Source: an uncultured Thiotrichales bacterium
Lineage (GTDB): Bacteria; Pseudomonadota; Gammaproteobacteria; CAIRSR01
Direction: 5' to 3'
Assembly (NCBI GenBank): GCA_903881315.1
Contig: CAIRSR010000117.1
Location: 1 to 64,000, forward strand
DNA length: 64,000 bases
A program made the translations under genes and the position numbers. Position 1 is the stretch's first letter; each line of letters opens with the position of its first letter. The notes beneath the pieces are model-generated. The model saw nothing but the letters and a program-made list of their open reading frames with translations. It ran no database searches and was not told the origin of the DNA. Positions 17,080 through 27,724 of the stretch are shown here, in pieces.

Positions 17080-17125
17080 CCAATGCCATCATTGGGTTGC
17101 GGGTTATTGTATTCTTGCCTATTCG
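17080..17125 (+). promoter_or_regulatory. Hairpin and possible promoter before accB
   Basis: CCAATG-CCAT-CATTGG (17080-17095) is a short perfect hairpin right after the aroQ stop. It is followed by TTGCGG-17-TATTCG (17097-17125), a weak promoter-like pair 28 bases before accB. Together they could end the aroQ transcript partly and start accBC, which often has its own regulated promoter. Confidence 0.3.
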
Positions 17126-17152
17126 TACGGCACATGATCAAAAATAGGTTCC

Positions 17153-17602
17153 ATGGACATTAGAAAGATCAAAAAACTCATTGAACTAGTTGAAGCGTCT
17201 GGTATCGCCGAGATCGAGATCCGCGAAGGTGAAGAATTGATACGCATCAATCGCGGCCCAACCTATGCTGCCCCGCTTCCGATGCTCTCGCCACACGGGT
17301 ATCCGTCCGCCCCAATGGCGCAAATGGTGCCTGAGCGCGTGGCCACCACCCCCGATGCCCTACCCTCGGGACATGCGGTCACCTCGCCCATGGTGGGCAC
17401 CTTCTACCGCGCCCCCTCTCCAGGTTCAAACTCTTTCGTAGAGGTGGGTCAGCGTGTTGAGGTCGGTGATACTCTATGTATCATTGAGGCCATGAAAATG
17501 CTGAACCAAATCGAATCTGATCAATCGGGGGTAATCAAATCCATCCTCGCGGAGAATGGGCAACCCGTAGAATTCGGTCAGTCTCTTTTTATCATTGGCT
17601 AA
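17153..17602 (+). CDS. accB: Biotin carboxyl carrier protein of acetyl-CoA carboxylase
   Basis: AccB carries biotin between AccC and the AccAD transferase in malonyl-CoA synthesis. The 149-residue protein starts [20 protein letters not shown] as usual, has a short proline/alanine-rich linker (about residues 40-70), and ends in a biotinyl domain with [15 protein letters not shown], the thumb-bearing stretch, and the [10 protein letters not shown] motif whose lysine is biotinylated. It is 36 bases upstream of accC. Confidence 0.98.
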   Translation: MDIRKIKKLIELVEASGIAEIEIREGEELIRINRGPTYAAPLPMLSPHGYPSAPMAQMVPERVATTPDALPSGHAVTSPMVGTFYRAPSPGSNSFVEVGQRVEVGDTLCIIEAMKMLNQIESDQSGVIKSILAENGQPVEFGQSLFIIG

Positions 17603-17638
17603 CTCAACCCTCACCCACCGCAACTGCTCCTGACATCG

Positions 17639-18985
17639 ATGATAAAAAAAATCGTCATAGCCAACCGTGGTGAGATCGCGTTACGCATCCTACGCGCCTG
17701 CCACGAGATGGGTATCCGTACCGTAGCGGTGCATTCCACAGCCGATCGTGATCTCAAGCATGTGCGTCTAGCGGATGAGACAGTGTGCATTGGCCCCCCG
17801 ACCGCCTCTGCAAGCTACCTAAACGTGCCAGCGGTGATCAGCGCCGCCGAGGTCACTGATGCGAGCGCCATTCATCCCGGCTACGGATTTCTTTCCGAGA
17901 ACGCCGATTTCGCCGAGCGGGTCGAACAGAGCGGCTTTATCTTTATTGGGCCACGAGCCAGCAATATCCGCCTCATGGGGGACAAGGTTCAGGCCATCTT
18001 GGCCATGAAGCGTGCCGGAGTACCCACAGTACCCGGTTCTGATGGTGCCCTCGACGACAACGAGGAAGAAACCCTTCGTATCGCCCGGGATGTCGGATAT
18101 CCCCTCATCATCAAGGCCGCTGGTGGTGGTGGTGGGCGTGGGATGCGCGTTGTTCACAACGAGGCAAACCTACTGACCGCCATTTCATTGACCAAGACCG
18201 AGGCCGCCAATGCCTTTGGCAACGCCACGGTCTACATGGAGCGCTACCTAGACAACCCGCGCCATATCGAATTCCAGGTGCTTGCTGACACCCACGGCAA
18301 CGCGATCCATCTTGGTGAACGCGATTGCTCTATGCAACGCCGCCACCAAAAGGTGGTCGAAGAATGCCCGGCCCCGGGGATCACCTGGGAGATGCGTAAC
18401 CGGCTGGGACAACGCTGCGTTCGCGCCTGCCTCGACATCGGCTACCGTGGGGCAGGTACCTTCGAGTTTTTGTACCAGGACGGCCAGTTCTACTTCATCG
18501 AGATGAACACACGGTTTCAGGTGGAACACCCGATCACCGAGATGGTCACTGGTGTAGATATCGTCCGCGAACAGATTCGCATCGCCAACGGCGAGGCCCT
18601 CGCCTACCGTCAGGAGGACATCGCGTGGCGCGGTCATGCCATTGAGTGCCGCATCAACGCCGAGGATCCGGAACGGTTCACGCCGTCGCCCGGTACCGTA
18701 ACGATGTACCACGCGCCCGGTGGGCCCGGGATTCGGGTGGACTCACACCTCTATACCGGCTATCGGGTTCCGCCCTACTACGACTCGTTGATCGGTAAAT
18801 TGATCGCGCACGGCGAAGATCGGGCCCGTGCGATCGCACGGATGCGCAACGCGCTAGAAGAGGTCGTGGTCGAGGGAATCAAGACCAACGTCCCCCTCCA
18901 CCAGATCATCCTAGGGGACGCTAATTTTGGGCAGGGAGGCACGAACATCCACTACCTAGAAAAGATGCTTGTGGGTCAGAAATAG
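17639..18985 (+). CDS. accC: Biotin carboxylase subunit of acetyl-CoA carboxylase
   Basis: AccC carboxylates the biotin on AccB using ATP and bicarbonate. The 448-residue protein has the full ATP-grasp set: [26 protein letters not shown] near residues 159-170, RRHQKVVEE and [15 protein letters not shown]. It is a paralogue of pycA about 10 kb to the left. It is the last gene of the plus-strand block and ends 13 bases from the convergent rfbB; prmA, which often follows accC, is absent, and no terminator hairpin is visible. Confidence 0.98.
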   Translation: MIKKIVIANRGEIALRILRACHEMGIRTVAVHSTADRDLKHVRLADETVCIGPPTASASYLNVPAVISAAEVTDASAIHPGYGFLSENADFAERVEQSGFIFIGPRASNIRLMGDKVQAILAMKRAGVPTVPGSDGALDDNEEETLRIARDVGYPLIIKAAGGGGGRGMRVVHNEANLLTAISLTKTEAANAFGNATVYMERYLDNPRHIEFQVLADTHGNAIHLGERDCSMQRRHQKVVEECPAPGITWEMRNRLGQRCVRACLDIGYRGAGTFEFLYQDGQFYFIEMNTRFQVEHPITEMVTGVDIVREQIRIANGEALAYRQEDIAWRGHAIECRINAEDPERFTPSPGTVTMYHAPGGPGIRVDSHLYTGYRVPPYYDSLIGKLIAHGEDRARAIARMRNALEEVVVEGIKTNVPLHQIILGDANFGQGGTNIHYLEKMLVGQK

Positions 18986-18998
18986 CCGGGGGAAACCG

Positions 18999-20054
18999 CT
19001 ACCCCACCAACCCCAGCCGCTCACCACGATAACCGCCCGACATGACACGGTTCGTCCAGGTGCGATTTTCTAGGTACCAGCGCACGGTCGAACGCAGTCC
19101 GGTTGCGAAGCTCTCCTGTGGCCGCCAACCCAACTCGCGTTCGATCTTGTCTGGATCGATGGCATAGCGCAGATCGTGGCCAGGACGATCGGTAACGTAG
19201 GTGATCAGACTTTCGTGCGGACGATGCGGAGAATCGGGCACTAGCTCGTCCAGCAAGGCACAAACCGTACGCACCACCTCGATATTGGTACGCTCGCTAC
19301 GTCCCCCAAGGTTGTAGGTCTCGCCAAGACGCCCCTGCGCCAAAACGGCCCGCAGACCACGCACATGATCCGCAACATGGAGCCAGTCGCGAATATTCTC
19401 ACCCTTACCATAGACCGGCAAAGGTTGCCCTGACAGGGCACGAAGTATGATCAGCGGGATCAATTTCTCAGGGAACTGATAGGGCCCATAGTTATTCGAG
19501 CAATTGGTCGTCACCGTGGGCAGACCGTAGGTGTGGTACCAGGCTCGCACCAGATGGTCAGAGGCCGCCTTGCTCGCGGAATAGGGTGAACGCGGCTGAT
19601 AGGGGGTATCCTCCCGGAAAAAACCCTCGGCACCCAAACTCCCGTAGACCTCATCGGTCGAGACATGCACAAAACGAAAGCACCCCTTGGCCTCTGGAGA
19701 AAGACCACTCCAGTGATCACGCGCTGCCTCAAGCAGGGAGTAGGTTCCCACCACATTGGTCTGAATGAACGCGGACGGCCCATCAATGGAACGATCCACA
19801 TGCGACTCAGCCGCCAAGTGCATAACTGCGTCGGGTTGGTGCTTCCTGAATACCTGGGCTACATCGCCAGCGTCGCAGAGATCCACCCGCTCAAAACAAT
19901 AACGCGGATGGCTTGCTACATCGACTAAAGAATCAAGATTACCGGCATAGGTCAGTTTATCAAGGTTAATGACGACATCATCCGTCCCATGGACAAGCTG
20001 CCGCACCAACTCCGAGCCGATAAAGCCCGCCCCTCCGGTTACCAAGATCCGCAT
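18999..20054 (-). CDS. rfbB: dTDP-glucose 4,6-dehydratase
   Basis: RfbB makes dTDP-4-keto-6-deoxyglucose, the precursor of rhamnose and other deoxysugars for surface polysaccharides. The 351-residue extended SDR has [15 protein letters not shown] at the N-terminus (NAD loop), [22 protein letters not shown], and the [11 protein letters not shown] catalytic Tyr/Lys region near residue 160. It starts only 2 bases after the nuoN stop, so it should be made from the nuo transcript. Its usual partners rfbA, rfbC and rfbD are not in the window. Confidence 0.96.
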   Translation of the reverse strand: MRILVTGGAGFIGSELVRQLVHGTDDVVINLDKLTYAGNLDSLVDVASHPRYCFERVDLCDAGDVAQVFRKHQPDAVMHLAAESHVDRSIDGPSAFIQTNVVGTYSLLEAARDHWSGLSPEAKGCFRFVHVSTDEVYGSLGAEGFFREDTPYQPRSPYSASKAASDHLVRAWYHTYGLPTVTTNCSNNYGPYQFPEKLIPLIILRALSGQPLPVYGKGENIRDWLHVADHVRGLRAVLAQGRLGETYNLGGRSERTNIEVVRTVCALLDELVPDSPHRPHESLITYVTDRPGHDLRYAIDPDKIERELGWRPQESFATGLRSTVRWYLENRTWTNRVMSGGYRGERLGLVG

Positions 20055-20056
20055 CG

Positions 20057-21517
20057 CTACCTACTCAATACCATGAGGCATACCGCCATCAAACTGCCAG
20101 GAAACACTCCGAGACAGAGCAGAGCCAAACCATTAACACTTATCATCGCACCCATGCCAACCGTAGGCACAAGCGGTGTGACATCACGCGCCTTCTCGAA
20201 ATACATAAACCAGACAACCCGCAGGTAATACCATGCGCCAATGATCGAGAAGAAAACAGCCAAAATAGCCAGCCACACCTGCCCCGCAAAAACAACGGCC
20301 CGCAGTACCTCCCACTTCGCCCAGAACCCTATGAAAGGCGGAGCACCTGCCATGGACAGCATAATAATCGCCATCATGGCAGCAAACCACGGACTGCGCT
20401 CATTAAGCCCTTTGAAGTCTTCGACGCGCTCCGCCTCGAAGCCAGCCCGCGATAATAAGAGAACCATGCCAAGACTACCCAAAGACATCATACTGTAGGT
20501 AATCATGTAAAACAGCGCGGCACTATAACCCTGTGGCTCACTGGCCATCATGCCAAGGAATAGAAAACCAACGTGCGCAATCGCTGAATAACCGAGCATC
20601 CGCTTGATGTTGGTCTGTGAGATGGCGACCACGTTACCTACCACCATAGACAACACGGCCAACACCGCGATCATCTGCTGCCACTGACCAACCAGCGGCT
20701 CAAGCGCCCCCATCAACAGGCGCATCAGCATGGCAAACGCAGCGAGCTTCGGTGCAGCACTCAAAAACAAGGTCACTGGCGTAGGGGATCCCTGGTAGAC
20801 ATCGGGAAGCCACATATGGAACGGAACTGCCCCAAGCTTGAAGGCCACACCAACCACAACGAACACCGTACCAAAAACCAGGACAAGCTGTTGTTGATCC
20901 GCATGACCAGCCACCACCTGATGCACCGCAGCAGAAACCTGAGCCAGATCCAGACTACCAGTGGCCCCGTACAGCATAGACATACCGTAGAGCAACATAC
21001 CGGTCGCAATCGCACCCATGACAAAGTACTTCATGGCTGCTTCGCTAGCGACAGCGGAATCGCGATCAAAAGCCACCATCGCGTACAGCGGCAAGGAAAG
21101 TAATTCTAAACCAAGGAAGATCGTTAAAAAGCTCCCCGCCGAAACCAACACCAACATGCCCAGCATCGAGAACAGCCCAAGAACAAAAAATTCGCCTTTC
21201 AGCAAACCGCGCTCTCGCAGATATTCCCGTGAATAGACAAAGGTAACGAAGGTCGCAAGGTAGATAAACACCTTTAACAAATCGCCCAAAGAATCCTTGA
21301 GAAAATATCCATTCAGAGCCAATCCGGCATTCTGCCCAAACCCGAGCACCGTCAATACCCCTCCCGCAAGCAACAGCAGTAGGGTAAGCCAATAGGCCAA
21401 TGTACTCCCACCTTCCCGAGGGGATCGAAAAACATCCACCATGAGGATAGCGCAAGTTCCCACGAGAACCAGAATCTCAGGGCCAGCGGCAGCAATCTTA
21501 AGCATCGCAAAGGTCAT
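20057..21517 (-). CDS. nuoN: NADH-quinone oxidoreductase subunit N
   Basis: NuoN is one of the three antiporter-like proton-pumping membrane subunits of complex I. The 486-residue protein has about 14 hydrophobic segments. Family features include [19 protein letters not shown] near residue 235 and the conserved lysines in the central helices (for example [15 protein letters not shown] near residue 305). It is the last nuo gene, 22 bases after nuoM and 2 bases before rfbB. Confidence 0.97.
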   Translation of the reverse strand: MTFAMLKIAAAGPEILVLVGTCAILMVDVFRSPREGGSTLAYWLTLLLLLAGGVLTVLGFGQNAGLALNGYFLKDSLGDLLKVFIYLATFVTFVYSREYLRERGLLKGEFFVLGLFSMLGMLVLVSAGSFLTIFLGLELLSLPLYAMVAFDRDSAVASEAAMKYFVMGAIATGMLLYGMSMLYGATGSLDLAQVSAAVHQVVAGHADQQQLVLVFGTVFVVVGVAFKLGAVPFHMWLPDVYQGSPTPVTLFLSAAPKLAAFAMLMRLLMGALEPLVGQWQQMIAVLAVLSMVVGNVVAISQTNIKRMLGYSAIAHVGFLFLGMMASEPQGYSAALFYMITYSMMSLGSLGMVLLLSRAGFEAERVEDFKGLNERSPWFAAMMAIIMLSMAGAPPFIGFWAKWEVLRAVVFAGQVWLAILAVFFSIIGAWYYLRVVWFMYFEKARDVTPLVPTVGMGAMISVNGLALLCLGVFPGSLMAVCLMVLSR

Positions 21518-21539
21518 GTCAGTTCCGTGGAATTACGGG

Positions 21540-23045
21540 TTAGAGCTTGGAATGGCCGATCTGATTCACAAGGTGATTGACCGACTCACGCATCATGTCC
21601 ACCAGTGGCGCGGGCCACAAGCCGAGTATCAACACAAGCAAAGCCAACACACCGAGCACAACAAATTCACGATTATTGATATCGGAAAGCGCCGCCACAG
21701 TATCATTGCTGACACCCCCGAAGATCACTCGCTTTACCATCCACAGGGTATAGGCCGCGCCCAAGATAAGCGTTGTTGCCGCCAAAAAAGCATACCAAAA
21801 ACTGGACTGGAAGATGCCCAGGATTACCATGAACTCACCTACAAAACCCGATGTTCCGGGCAACCCGGTGTTGGCCATCGCAAAAAGAACCATCAGTGCG
21901 GCAAAGATAGGCATGGTATTCGCCACACCGCCGTAGTCAGCAACCAGACTAGAGCGAACACGGCTGAACAGCACACCGACACACAAGAATAAGGCCCCTG
22001 TGATAAAACCATGTGAGACAGTTTGCACCACTGCCCCCTCCATCCCTAATACAGCAGCGCTACGGTCTCCGATGGCAAGAGCAGCGAAGGCAGCAAAGGC
22101 ACCTAATGTAGCGAATCCCATATGGGCAACGGAAGAGTAAGCAATCAATCGCTTCATGTCCTGCTGCACCATCGCAACAAATCCAATATAGACAACCGCA
22201 ATCAGCGACAGCGCAATCATCAAGCCACTTAAGTACTGACTACCATCCGGCACGATCGGTAGTAGGAACCGCAGGACGCCGTACAAGCCCACCTTCCCCA
22301 TCACAGCGGCCATGATCACCGTGCCTCCTGCGGGGGCCTCGCCATAGGCATCTGGTAACCAGGTATGAACCGGCCACATCGGAATCTTCACGGCAAAGGC
22401 CAGCGCGAAAGCAATAAAGATCAGGATCTGCGCGGTCATACCAATGTGCGCGGTTGACTGGATCTTGAGGATATTAAAGCTCCCAGTCAGATAGCCCAAA
22501 TAGATCAGGGCTATCAACATAAACACCGACCCCAAAAAGGTATAGAGAAAAAACTTGATCGTGGCGTAGATACGATGCGGCCCACCCCACACCCCGATGA
22601 TCAAGAACATCGGGATCAGCATCGCTTCCCAGAATACGTAAAAAAGGATGGCATCCGTGGCGGAAAAGGCACCAATCATCACCCCTTCCATAAACAAAAG
22701 GGCCGCCATGTATTGGGAAACTCGATACTGAATACTCTCACTCATTGCTACTACCAGCAGCGTAAAGAGGCTAGCCAGCAAAATGAGTGGCGCAGCAATA
22801 CCATCCACACCCAGGGAATAACGAATACCAAAACTCGGAATCCAGGATGCGTCCTCGACAAACTGCATCACATAAGTGGCTTTATCAAAATCCATCAACA
22901 ACAGTAGCGTCAAGATAAATGTCATCCCCGCGACACCAAGGGCCACCTGACGCACCAAAGCCACACGGCTCTCCCCCAGGGCGAGCACACCAGCAGCGCC
23001 GAGGATAGGAACCCAAATGATCAAACTCAACAAAGGCAGCGACAT
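21540..23045 (-). CDS. nuoM: NADH-quinone oxidoreductase subunit M
   Basis: NuoM is an antiporter-like pump subunit of complex I. The 501-residue protein is strongly hydrophobic, with FYVFWEAMLIPMFLIIG (conserved Glu of helix 5, near residue 144), PVHTWLPDAYGEAPAGGTV near residue 226 and DMKRLIAYSSVAHMG near residue 305. The ATG at 23045 is chosen because MSLPLLSLIIW begins the first helix; the frame extends upstream into nuoL without family similarity. It follows nuoL by 17 bases. Confidence 0.97.
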   Translation of the reverse strand: MSLPLLSLIIWVPILGAAGVLALGESRVALVRQVALGVAGMTFILTLLLLMDFDKATYVMQFVEDASWIPSFGIRYSLGVDGIAAPLILLASLFTLLVVAMSESIQYRVSQYMAALLFMEGVMIGAFSATDAILFYVFWEAMLIPMFLIIGVWGGPHRIYATIKFFLYTFLGSVFMLIALIYLGYLTGSFNILKIQSTAHIGMTAQILIFIAFALAFAVKIPMWPVHTWLPDAYGEAPAGGTVIMAAVMGKVGLYGVLRFLLPIVPDGSQYLSGLMIALSLIAVVYIGFVAMVQQDMKRLIAYSSVAHMGFATLGAFAAFAALAIGDRSAAVLGMEGAVVQTVSHGFITGALFLCVGVLFSRVRSSLVADYGGVANTMPIFAALMVLFAMANTGLPGTSGFVGEFMVILGIFQSSFWYAFLAATTLILGAAYTLWMVKRVIFGGVSNDTVAALSDINNREFVVLGVLALLVLILGLWPAPLVDMMRESVNHLVNQIGHSKL

Positions 23046-23062
23046 ACCTGAATCCCTAATGC

Positions 23063-25027
23063 TCACGCGACCACGAACCAGCCTAGCAAGAAGAGCAGGC
23101 CGATGATCATGGCAAAAGCGTAGTGGTAGAGGAAACCCGACTGAATATAGCGGACAACGGAGGAAACCCACGCCACCGCATTCGCCGTACCATTGACGAT
23201 CACACCATCGATCAAGGAAACGTCAACCGTCCGCCAGAGGAAACGCCCCAACAACGTGCCTCCTCCCACAAAGAAAAACTCGTTAAATCGATCGAACCCA
23301 TATTTGTCTACGAGGACGTTGTACACCACACCGAATCTTCCAACAATCATATCCGGAATATCGGTGCGAACCATGTAGCACAGATAGGCAACGGCCAGGC
23401 CCGCCATCGCAAACCAGAACACGGGCTCAGTTAAAGCACACACCACAGAATCGAAAGGCCCCCGCCAATGCTGCGCGATTTCCCTTAGAACGTCATGATC
23501 GGGCAGCACAAAAATGGCATGTCCAAAGAACGTCCCCGGGTGATCCAACAGCATGGGGCCTACCCCAATTACCCCAGCAAGAACCGACGGGATCGCCAAG
23601 GCAATCAACGGTATGGTGATAACCAAAGGACTCTCATGCAGGTGCTCGCGGGTATGGTGATCCATGCGCCCCTGGCCATGGAAGACCAAGAAGAACATTC
23701 GGAACGAATACAGCGCAGTCACAAACACTCCGATCAGGGTCGCGACGTACGCAATCTTTGCGCCGGGCAAAGCGGAGGCCTCCACCGCAGAGACGATGGT
23801 ATCCTTCGAGAAAAAGCCCGCAGACCCTGGGAAACCAATGAGAGCAAGCGATCCAATCAACACAGTCCAGTACGTAATCGGCATGTATTTTCTGAGACCA
23901 CCCATATTGCGAATATCCTGCTCATGGTGCATCGCAATAATCACCGAACCCGCGCCGAGGAACAGTAACGCCTTAAAGAAGGCATGGGTCATCAAGTGAA
24001 AAATACCCGCCGAATAGGCAGAGACACCCAGCGCCACAGTCATGTAGCCAAGCTGTGACAAAGTCGAGTAAGCGACAACCCGCTTAATGTCATTTTGGAC
24101 AAGACCCAGCACCCCCATGAAGAGCGCGGTGGTGGCACCAATCAACAAAACTACCGAGAGGGCTGTCTCTGAATATTCAAACATTGGCGACATCCGCGCC
24201 ACCATAAAGATACCAGCCGTCACCATCGTCGCAGCATGGATCAAGGCAGAGATGGGGGTAGGGCCTTCCATAGATTCCGGTAACCACACATGTAGTGGCA
24301 CCTGCGCGGATTTACCCATCGCACCAATGAACAGCAGTATGCAGATGACCGTGATAACCGACCACTCACTTCCCGGCCACACCGTCATCGTTTGACCAAC
24401 AAGGGATGACGCCTTTTGGAACACTGGCGTGTAATCCACCGTCCCAAAATACTTGTAGACGGCAGCAATCCCAAGTAGGAAACCAAAATCGCCGACTCGA
24501 TTCACGAGAAATGCTTTAAGGCTCGCGCTATTCGCACTATCGCGCTTAAACCAGAATCCAATCAGAAGATACGAGACCAACCCGACCGCCTCCCAACCAA
24601 AGAACAGTTGGAGGAAATTATTAGCCATCACCAGCACCAACATGGAGAAGGTAAAGAGCGCTGTGTAGCTAAAGAACCGAGTGTAGCCAGGATCGTCGTG
24701 CATATAACCAATGGTGTAGATATGCACCATTAGCGAGACAAAGGTCACCACCACCAACATGACGGCGGTCAACTCGTCTACCCGAAACCCTACATCGAGA
24801 TGTAGACCACTGCCGCTCACCAGCCACGAGTAGATGACTCCATCAAAGATCGGGCCACCGTCAATGATGATCTGCTTAAATACGACGAGCGAGAGTAGGA
24901 AAGAGACAGCCACCCCGATGTTGGTGGCCCAGTGGGCTCCGCTACGACCGATCTTCCAGCCAAACAGACCGGCGGCCAGGGAGCCAAGTAGAGGAGCTAA
25001 AACAATGGTGAGGTAGACGCTCTGCAT
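23063..25027 (-). CDS. nuoL: NADH-quinone oxidoreductase subunit L
   Basis: NuoL is the distal antiporter-like pump subunit with the long lateral helix. The 654-residue protein has FFGWEAVGLVSYLLIGFW with the conserved Glu (near residue 142), PLHVWLPESMEGPTPISALIHAATMV near residues 242-267 and NDIKRVVAYSTLSQLGYM near 330. I place the start at the ATG at 25027 (MQSVYLTIVLAPLLGSL), the usual N-terminus; another ATG at 25045 would add six residues and overlap nuoK by eight bases. The end, FHYAFAMIIG-type C-terminal helix, is intact. Confidence 0.96.
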   Translation of the reverse strand: MQSVYLTIVLAPLLGSLAAGLFGWKIGRSGAHWATNIGVAVSFLLSLVVFKQIIIDGGPIFDGVIYSWLVSGSGLHLDVGFRVDELTAVMLVVVTFVSLMVHIYTIGYMHDDPGYTRFFSYTALFTFSMLVLVMANNFLQLFFGWEAVGLVSYLLIGFWFKRDSANSASLKAFLVNRVGDFGFLLGIAAVYKYFGTVDYTPVFQKASSLVGQTMTVWPGSEWSVITVICILLFIGAMGKSAQVPLHVWLPESMEGPTPISALIHAATMVTAGIFMVARMSPMFEYSETALSVVLLIGATTALFMGVLGLVQNDIKRVVAYSTLSQLGYMTVALGVSAYSAGIFHLMTHAFFKALLFLGAGSVIIAMHHEQDIRNMGGLRKYMPITYWTVLIGSLALIGFPGSAGFFSKDTIVSAVEASALPGAKIAYVATLIGVFVTALYSFRMFFLVFHGQGRMDHHTREHLHESPLVITIPLIALAIPSVLAGVIGVGPMLLDHPGTFFGHAIFVLPDHDVLREIAQHWRGPFDSVVCALTEPVFWFAMAGLAVAYLCYMVRTDIPDMIVGRFGVVYNVLVDKYGFDRFNEFFFVGGGTLLGRFLWRTVDVSLIDGVIVNGTANAVAWVSSVVRYIQSGFLYHYAFAMIIGLLFLLGWFVVA

Positions 25028-25037
25028 GTTGACCGGG

Positions 25038-25343
25038 TCATCCATTGAGTGAATCCAGATCATCGACGTTAATGGTGTTTCGGTTACGGAACATCACCAC
25101 CAAAATCGCCAGCCCAATTGCGGACTCGGCGGCCGCGACGGTAAGGATAAAAAATACGAACACCTGACCAGCAGTATCCCCCAAGTAGTGGGAGAACGCT
25201 ACGAAATTCATATTCACCGCAAGCAACATCAACTCAATAGACATGAGTAGAATGATTACATTCTTGCGGTTTAGGAATATCCCTGCAACGCTTATACTAA
25301 ATAGCAGGGCACCGAGGACTAGGAAATGCGACAGTGAGATCAT
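25038..25343 (-). CDS. nuoK: NADH-quinone oxidoreductase subunit K
   Basis: NuoK is a small three-helix membrane subunit of complex I. The 101-residue protein contains the conserved membrane glutamates in [15 protein letters not shown] (near residue 37) and [13 protein letters not shown] (near residue 72), both needed for coupling. It sits between nuoJ (71-base gap) and nuoL (about 10-base gap or an overlap, depending on the nuoL start). Confidence 0.98.
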   Translation of the reverse strand: MISLSHFLVLGALLFSISVAGIFLNRKNVIILLMSIELMLLAVNMNFVAFSHYLGDTAGQVFVFFILTVAAAESAIGLAILVVMFRNRNTINVDDLDSLNG

Positions 25344-25414
25344 GGCCGCTTTGTATCTCTCCCGTAAGGGGAAGGAAGGTTAGAACGGGGTCTCATATTT
25401 CTCCCCCATAGACA

Positions 25415-26017
25415 TTACGGTAAAGGAATATCCCTCACTGTGGGTACCTGCACAAGACGTACCCGATCCTCGCGGCGTACCGCCACCTGTTGCGCAGGAT
25501 CCTGTCGTTTTATCCCCTGACGCCGCCGCAATGTTAGCGATATAGCGGCGACAATGGCAACCAACAGAATCACAGAAGCAATCTCGAACGGGTATACATA
25601 GGTGGTATACAAAACCGCCCCTAACTCCGCAGTATTATCATAACTCGCTGGGTGAGGCAGAGGTAACGCATGACCACCAAAACTCTGCGAGCCAACTACC
25701 ATCAGCATCTCCGCCGCCATGACCACCGCAACCAACAACCCTATTGGCAGGTATTTGGTAAAGCCTTCCCGCAAAATCGCGGTATTGGTATCAATCATCA
25801 TGACAACGAATAGGAAAAGAACCATAACCGCTCCCACATACACCACGACTAGGGTAACGGCAAGGAACTCCGCCTCTAACAACACCCACAACGCGGCACT
25901 GGTAAAAAAGACCAGCACCAGCGACAACGCCGCCTGCACCGCATTACGGACAGTGATGACCGCAACAGCAGCCACCATCAGGATAGTCGAGAACACGTAA
26001 AAGACGAAAGTTTCCAT
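25415..26017 (-). CDS. nuoJ: NADH-quinone oxidoreductase subunit J
   Basis: NuoJ is a five-helix membrane subunit of complex I lying near the quinone end. The 200-residue protein shows the typical AVQAALSLVLVFFTSAALWVLLEAEFLA and VYVGAVMVLFLFVVMM (helix 3 with its conserved pi-bulge region). A basic, soluble tail of about 30 residues follows the last helix. It lies 91 bases after nuoI and 71 before nuoK. Confidence 0.97.
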   Translation of the reverse strand: METFVFYVFSTILMVAAVAVITVRNAVQAALSLVLVFFTSAALWVLLEAEFLAVTLVVVYVGAVMVLFLFVVMMIDTNTAILREGFTKYLPIGLLVAVVMAAEMLMVVGSQSFGGHALPLPHPASYDNTAELGAVLYTTYVYPFEIASVILLVAIVAAISLTLRRRQGIKRQDPAQQVAVRREDRVRLVQVPTVRDIPLP

Positions 26018-26108
26018 TTGCTATCTACAAGGTAGTTGGAAAACGACGACCCCAGCATTTCAACAGGGAAAAACTAAAACCTGCCTCAACGCTCGCCCCA
26101 CAAATCTT

Positions 26109-26600
26109 TTACCGATAGTGCGCATCGACTGCCCTACTCGCCGCAATCTGTTGCTCATAACGATCACCCATCTCGAGCAATGCGGACTTGGTCATAATGT
26201 GCTCACCGAAGCGCTCATACGTATACTCGAACTCAGCGGTCTCCACAATCGAATCTACCGGACAGGACTCCTCACAAAAGCCACAGTAGATACATTTAAA
26301 TAAATCAATTTCATAACGAGTGGTACGCCGCGTGCCATCATCGCGTGGCTCAGCCTCAATCGTAATGGCAAGCGCCGGGCAAACCGCCTCGCACAATTTG
26401 CAGGCAATGCAGCGCTCCTCACCATTCGGGTAGCGACGTAGCGCATGTAACCCACGAAATCGCGGCGACAAGGGTGTACGCGATTCTGGATACTGAACGG
26501 TCAACTTACGACCGAACAAATACCTTCCGGTCACAGCCAACCCACCCAGTAGTTCCAGTAGGAACAAACTCTTTAAGTAACGAGCAATCGTATCGTACAT
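26109..26600 (-). CDS. nuoI: NADH-quinone oxidoreductase subunit I
   Basis: NuoI carries clusters N6a and N6b in the peripheral arm of complex I. The 163-residue protein has both ferredoxin motifs, [12 protein letters not shown] near residue 61 and [16 protein letters not shown] near residue 102. The N-terminal [19 protein letters not shown] is the membrane-associated helix. It lies between nuoH and nuoJ in the usual order. Confidence 0.98.
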   Translation of the reverse strand: MYDTIARYLKSLFLLELLGGLAVTGRYLFGRKLTVQYPESRTPLSPRFRGLHALRRYPNGEERCIACKLCEAVCPALAITIEAEPRDDGTRRTTRYEIDLFKCIYCGFCEESCPVDSIVETAEFEYTYERFGEHIMTKSALLEMGDRYEQQIAASRAVDAHYR

Positions 26601-26648
26601 GGACGCTGTAACTCAGGTAAATTCACGAATGACAGTGGACAAACCACA

Positions 26649-27656
26649 TCACACTTTCCACCAAGCCCACCCCTCTACCACCATCAACGCGATCAACAGC
26701 AGCCACACAATGGTAATCGGTATGAAGACCTTCCAACCCAATCGCATAATCTGATCGTAACGGTAGCGTGGAAAGGTAGCGCGAAACCAAAGATAGAGCA
26801 ACAGAAAAAACGAAACCTTTAGTAATAACCAAAAAATACTTGGCTCACCGATAACCGGAATCCCCTCGAAAGGAGATAACCAACCGCCAAGAAACAGCAA
26901 AGACGCTAACATAGAAACGAGGATCATGTTGGCATATTCAGCCAAGAAAAACACGGCAAAGGCCATCCCTGAATACTCTACATGAAAACCCGCCACAATC
27001 TCCGACTCGCCCTCAGTCACATCGAACGGTGCACGATTCGTCTCCGCAACCGCTGAAATAAAATAGATTACCATCAAGGGAAACATCGGCACACAAAACC
27101 AATCCAGAATCCCACCCTTTTGGGCGTTGACAATGACCCCAAGATTCAAACTATGCGCACCTATCACTACCCCAACCAAGGCAAAACCCATCGCAATCTC
27201 ATACGAAACCATCTGCGCCGCTGAACGCATGGCCCCCAGAAGGGCATACTTTGAGTTAGACGCCCAGCCCGCAATGATGATGCTATACACCCCCATCGAA
27301 CTTATCGCCAGAACGTAGAGCAGACCCACGTTGGTATTGGAAAGCACCAAAGTATCTGAAAAGGGTATGACTGCCCACGCCGCCAACGCCGCATCAATTC
27401 CAATTAGCGGTGCGAGCAGGAATAAAAATTTATTAGCCTGCGCGGGAATGGTAATCTCTTTAAACATCAACTTCATCGCATCAGCAATGGGCTGCAACCA
27501 GCCACGCGGCCCAGTTCGATTGGGCCCAATGCGTATCTGCATATAACCGATGATCTTGCGCTCAGCATAGGGTAACCACGCAACGGCCGCCAGCAGAGGC
27601 AACTCCACCGCCAAAATCTTTATGACGGTCCAGATGACCACGATCAGTTCGGACAT
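26649..27656 (-). CDS. nuoH: NADH-quinone oxidoreductase subunit H
   Basis: NuoH forms much of the quinone-binding chamber at the membrane surface. The 335-residue protein has about eight membrane helices and the hallmark motifs [32 protein letters not shown] near residue 32 and [28 protein letters not shown] near residue 208. It lies 68 bases after nuoG and 48 before nuoI. Confidence 0.98.
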   Translation of the reverse strand: MSELIVVIWTVIKILAVELPLLAAVAWLPYAERKIIGYMQIRIGPNRTGPRGWLQPIADAMKLMFKEITIPAQANKFLFLLAPLIGIDAALAAWAVIPFSDTLVLSNTNVGLLYVLAISSMGVYSIIIAGWASNSKYALLGAMRSAAQMVSYEIAMGFALVGVVIGAHSLNLGVIVNAQKGGILDWFCVPMFPLMVIYFISAVAETNRAPFDVTEGESEIVAGFHVEYSGMAFAVFFLAEYANMILVSMLASLLFLGGWLSPFEGIPVIGEPSIFWLLLKVSFFLLLYLWFRATFPRYRYDQIMRLGWKVFIPITIVWLLLIALMVVEGWAWWKV

Positions 27657-27724
27657 CCCCTACGCCCCTTATTGAAGTTCTCTATTTCCAACCATCGCAC
27701 GAGACAGTTGGATTAAATCAGTAA

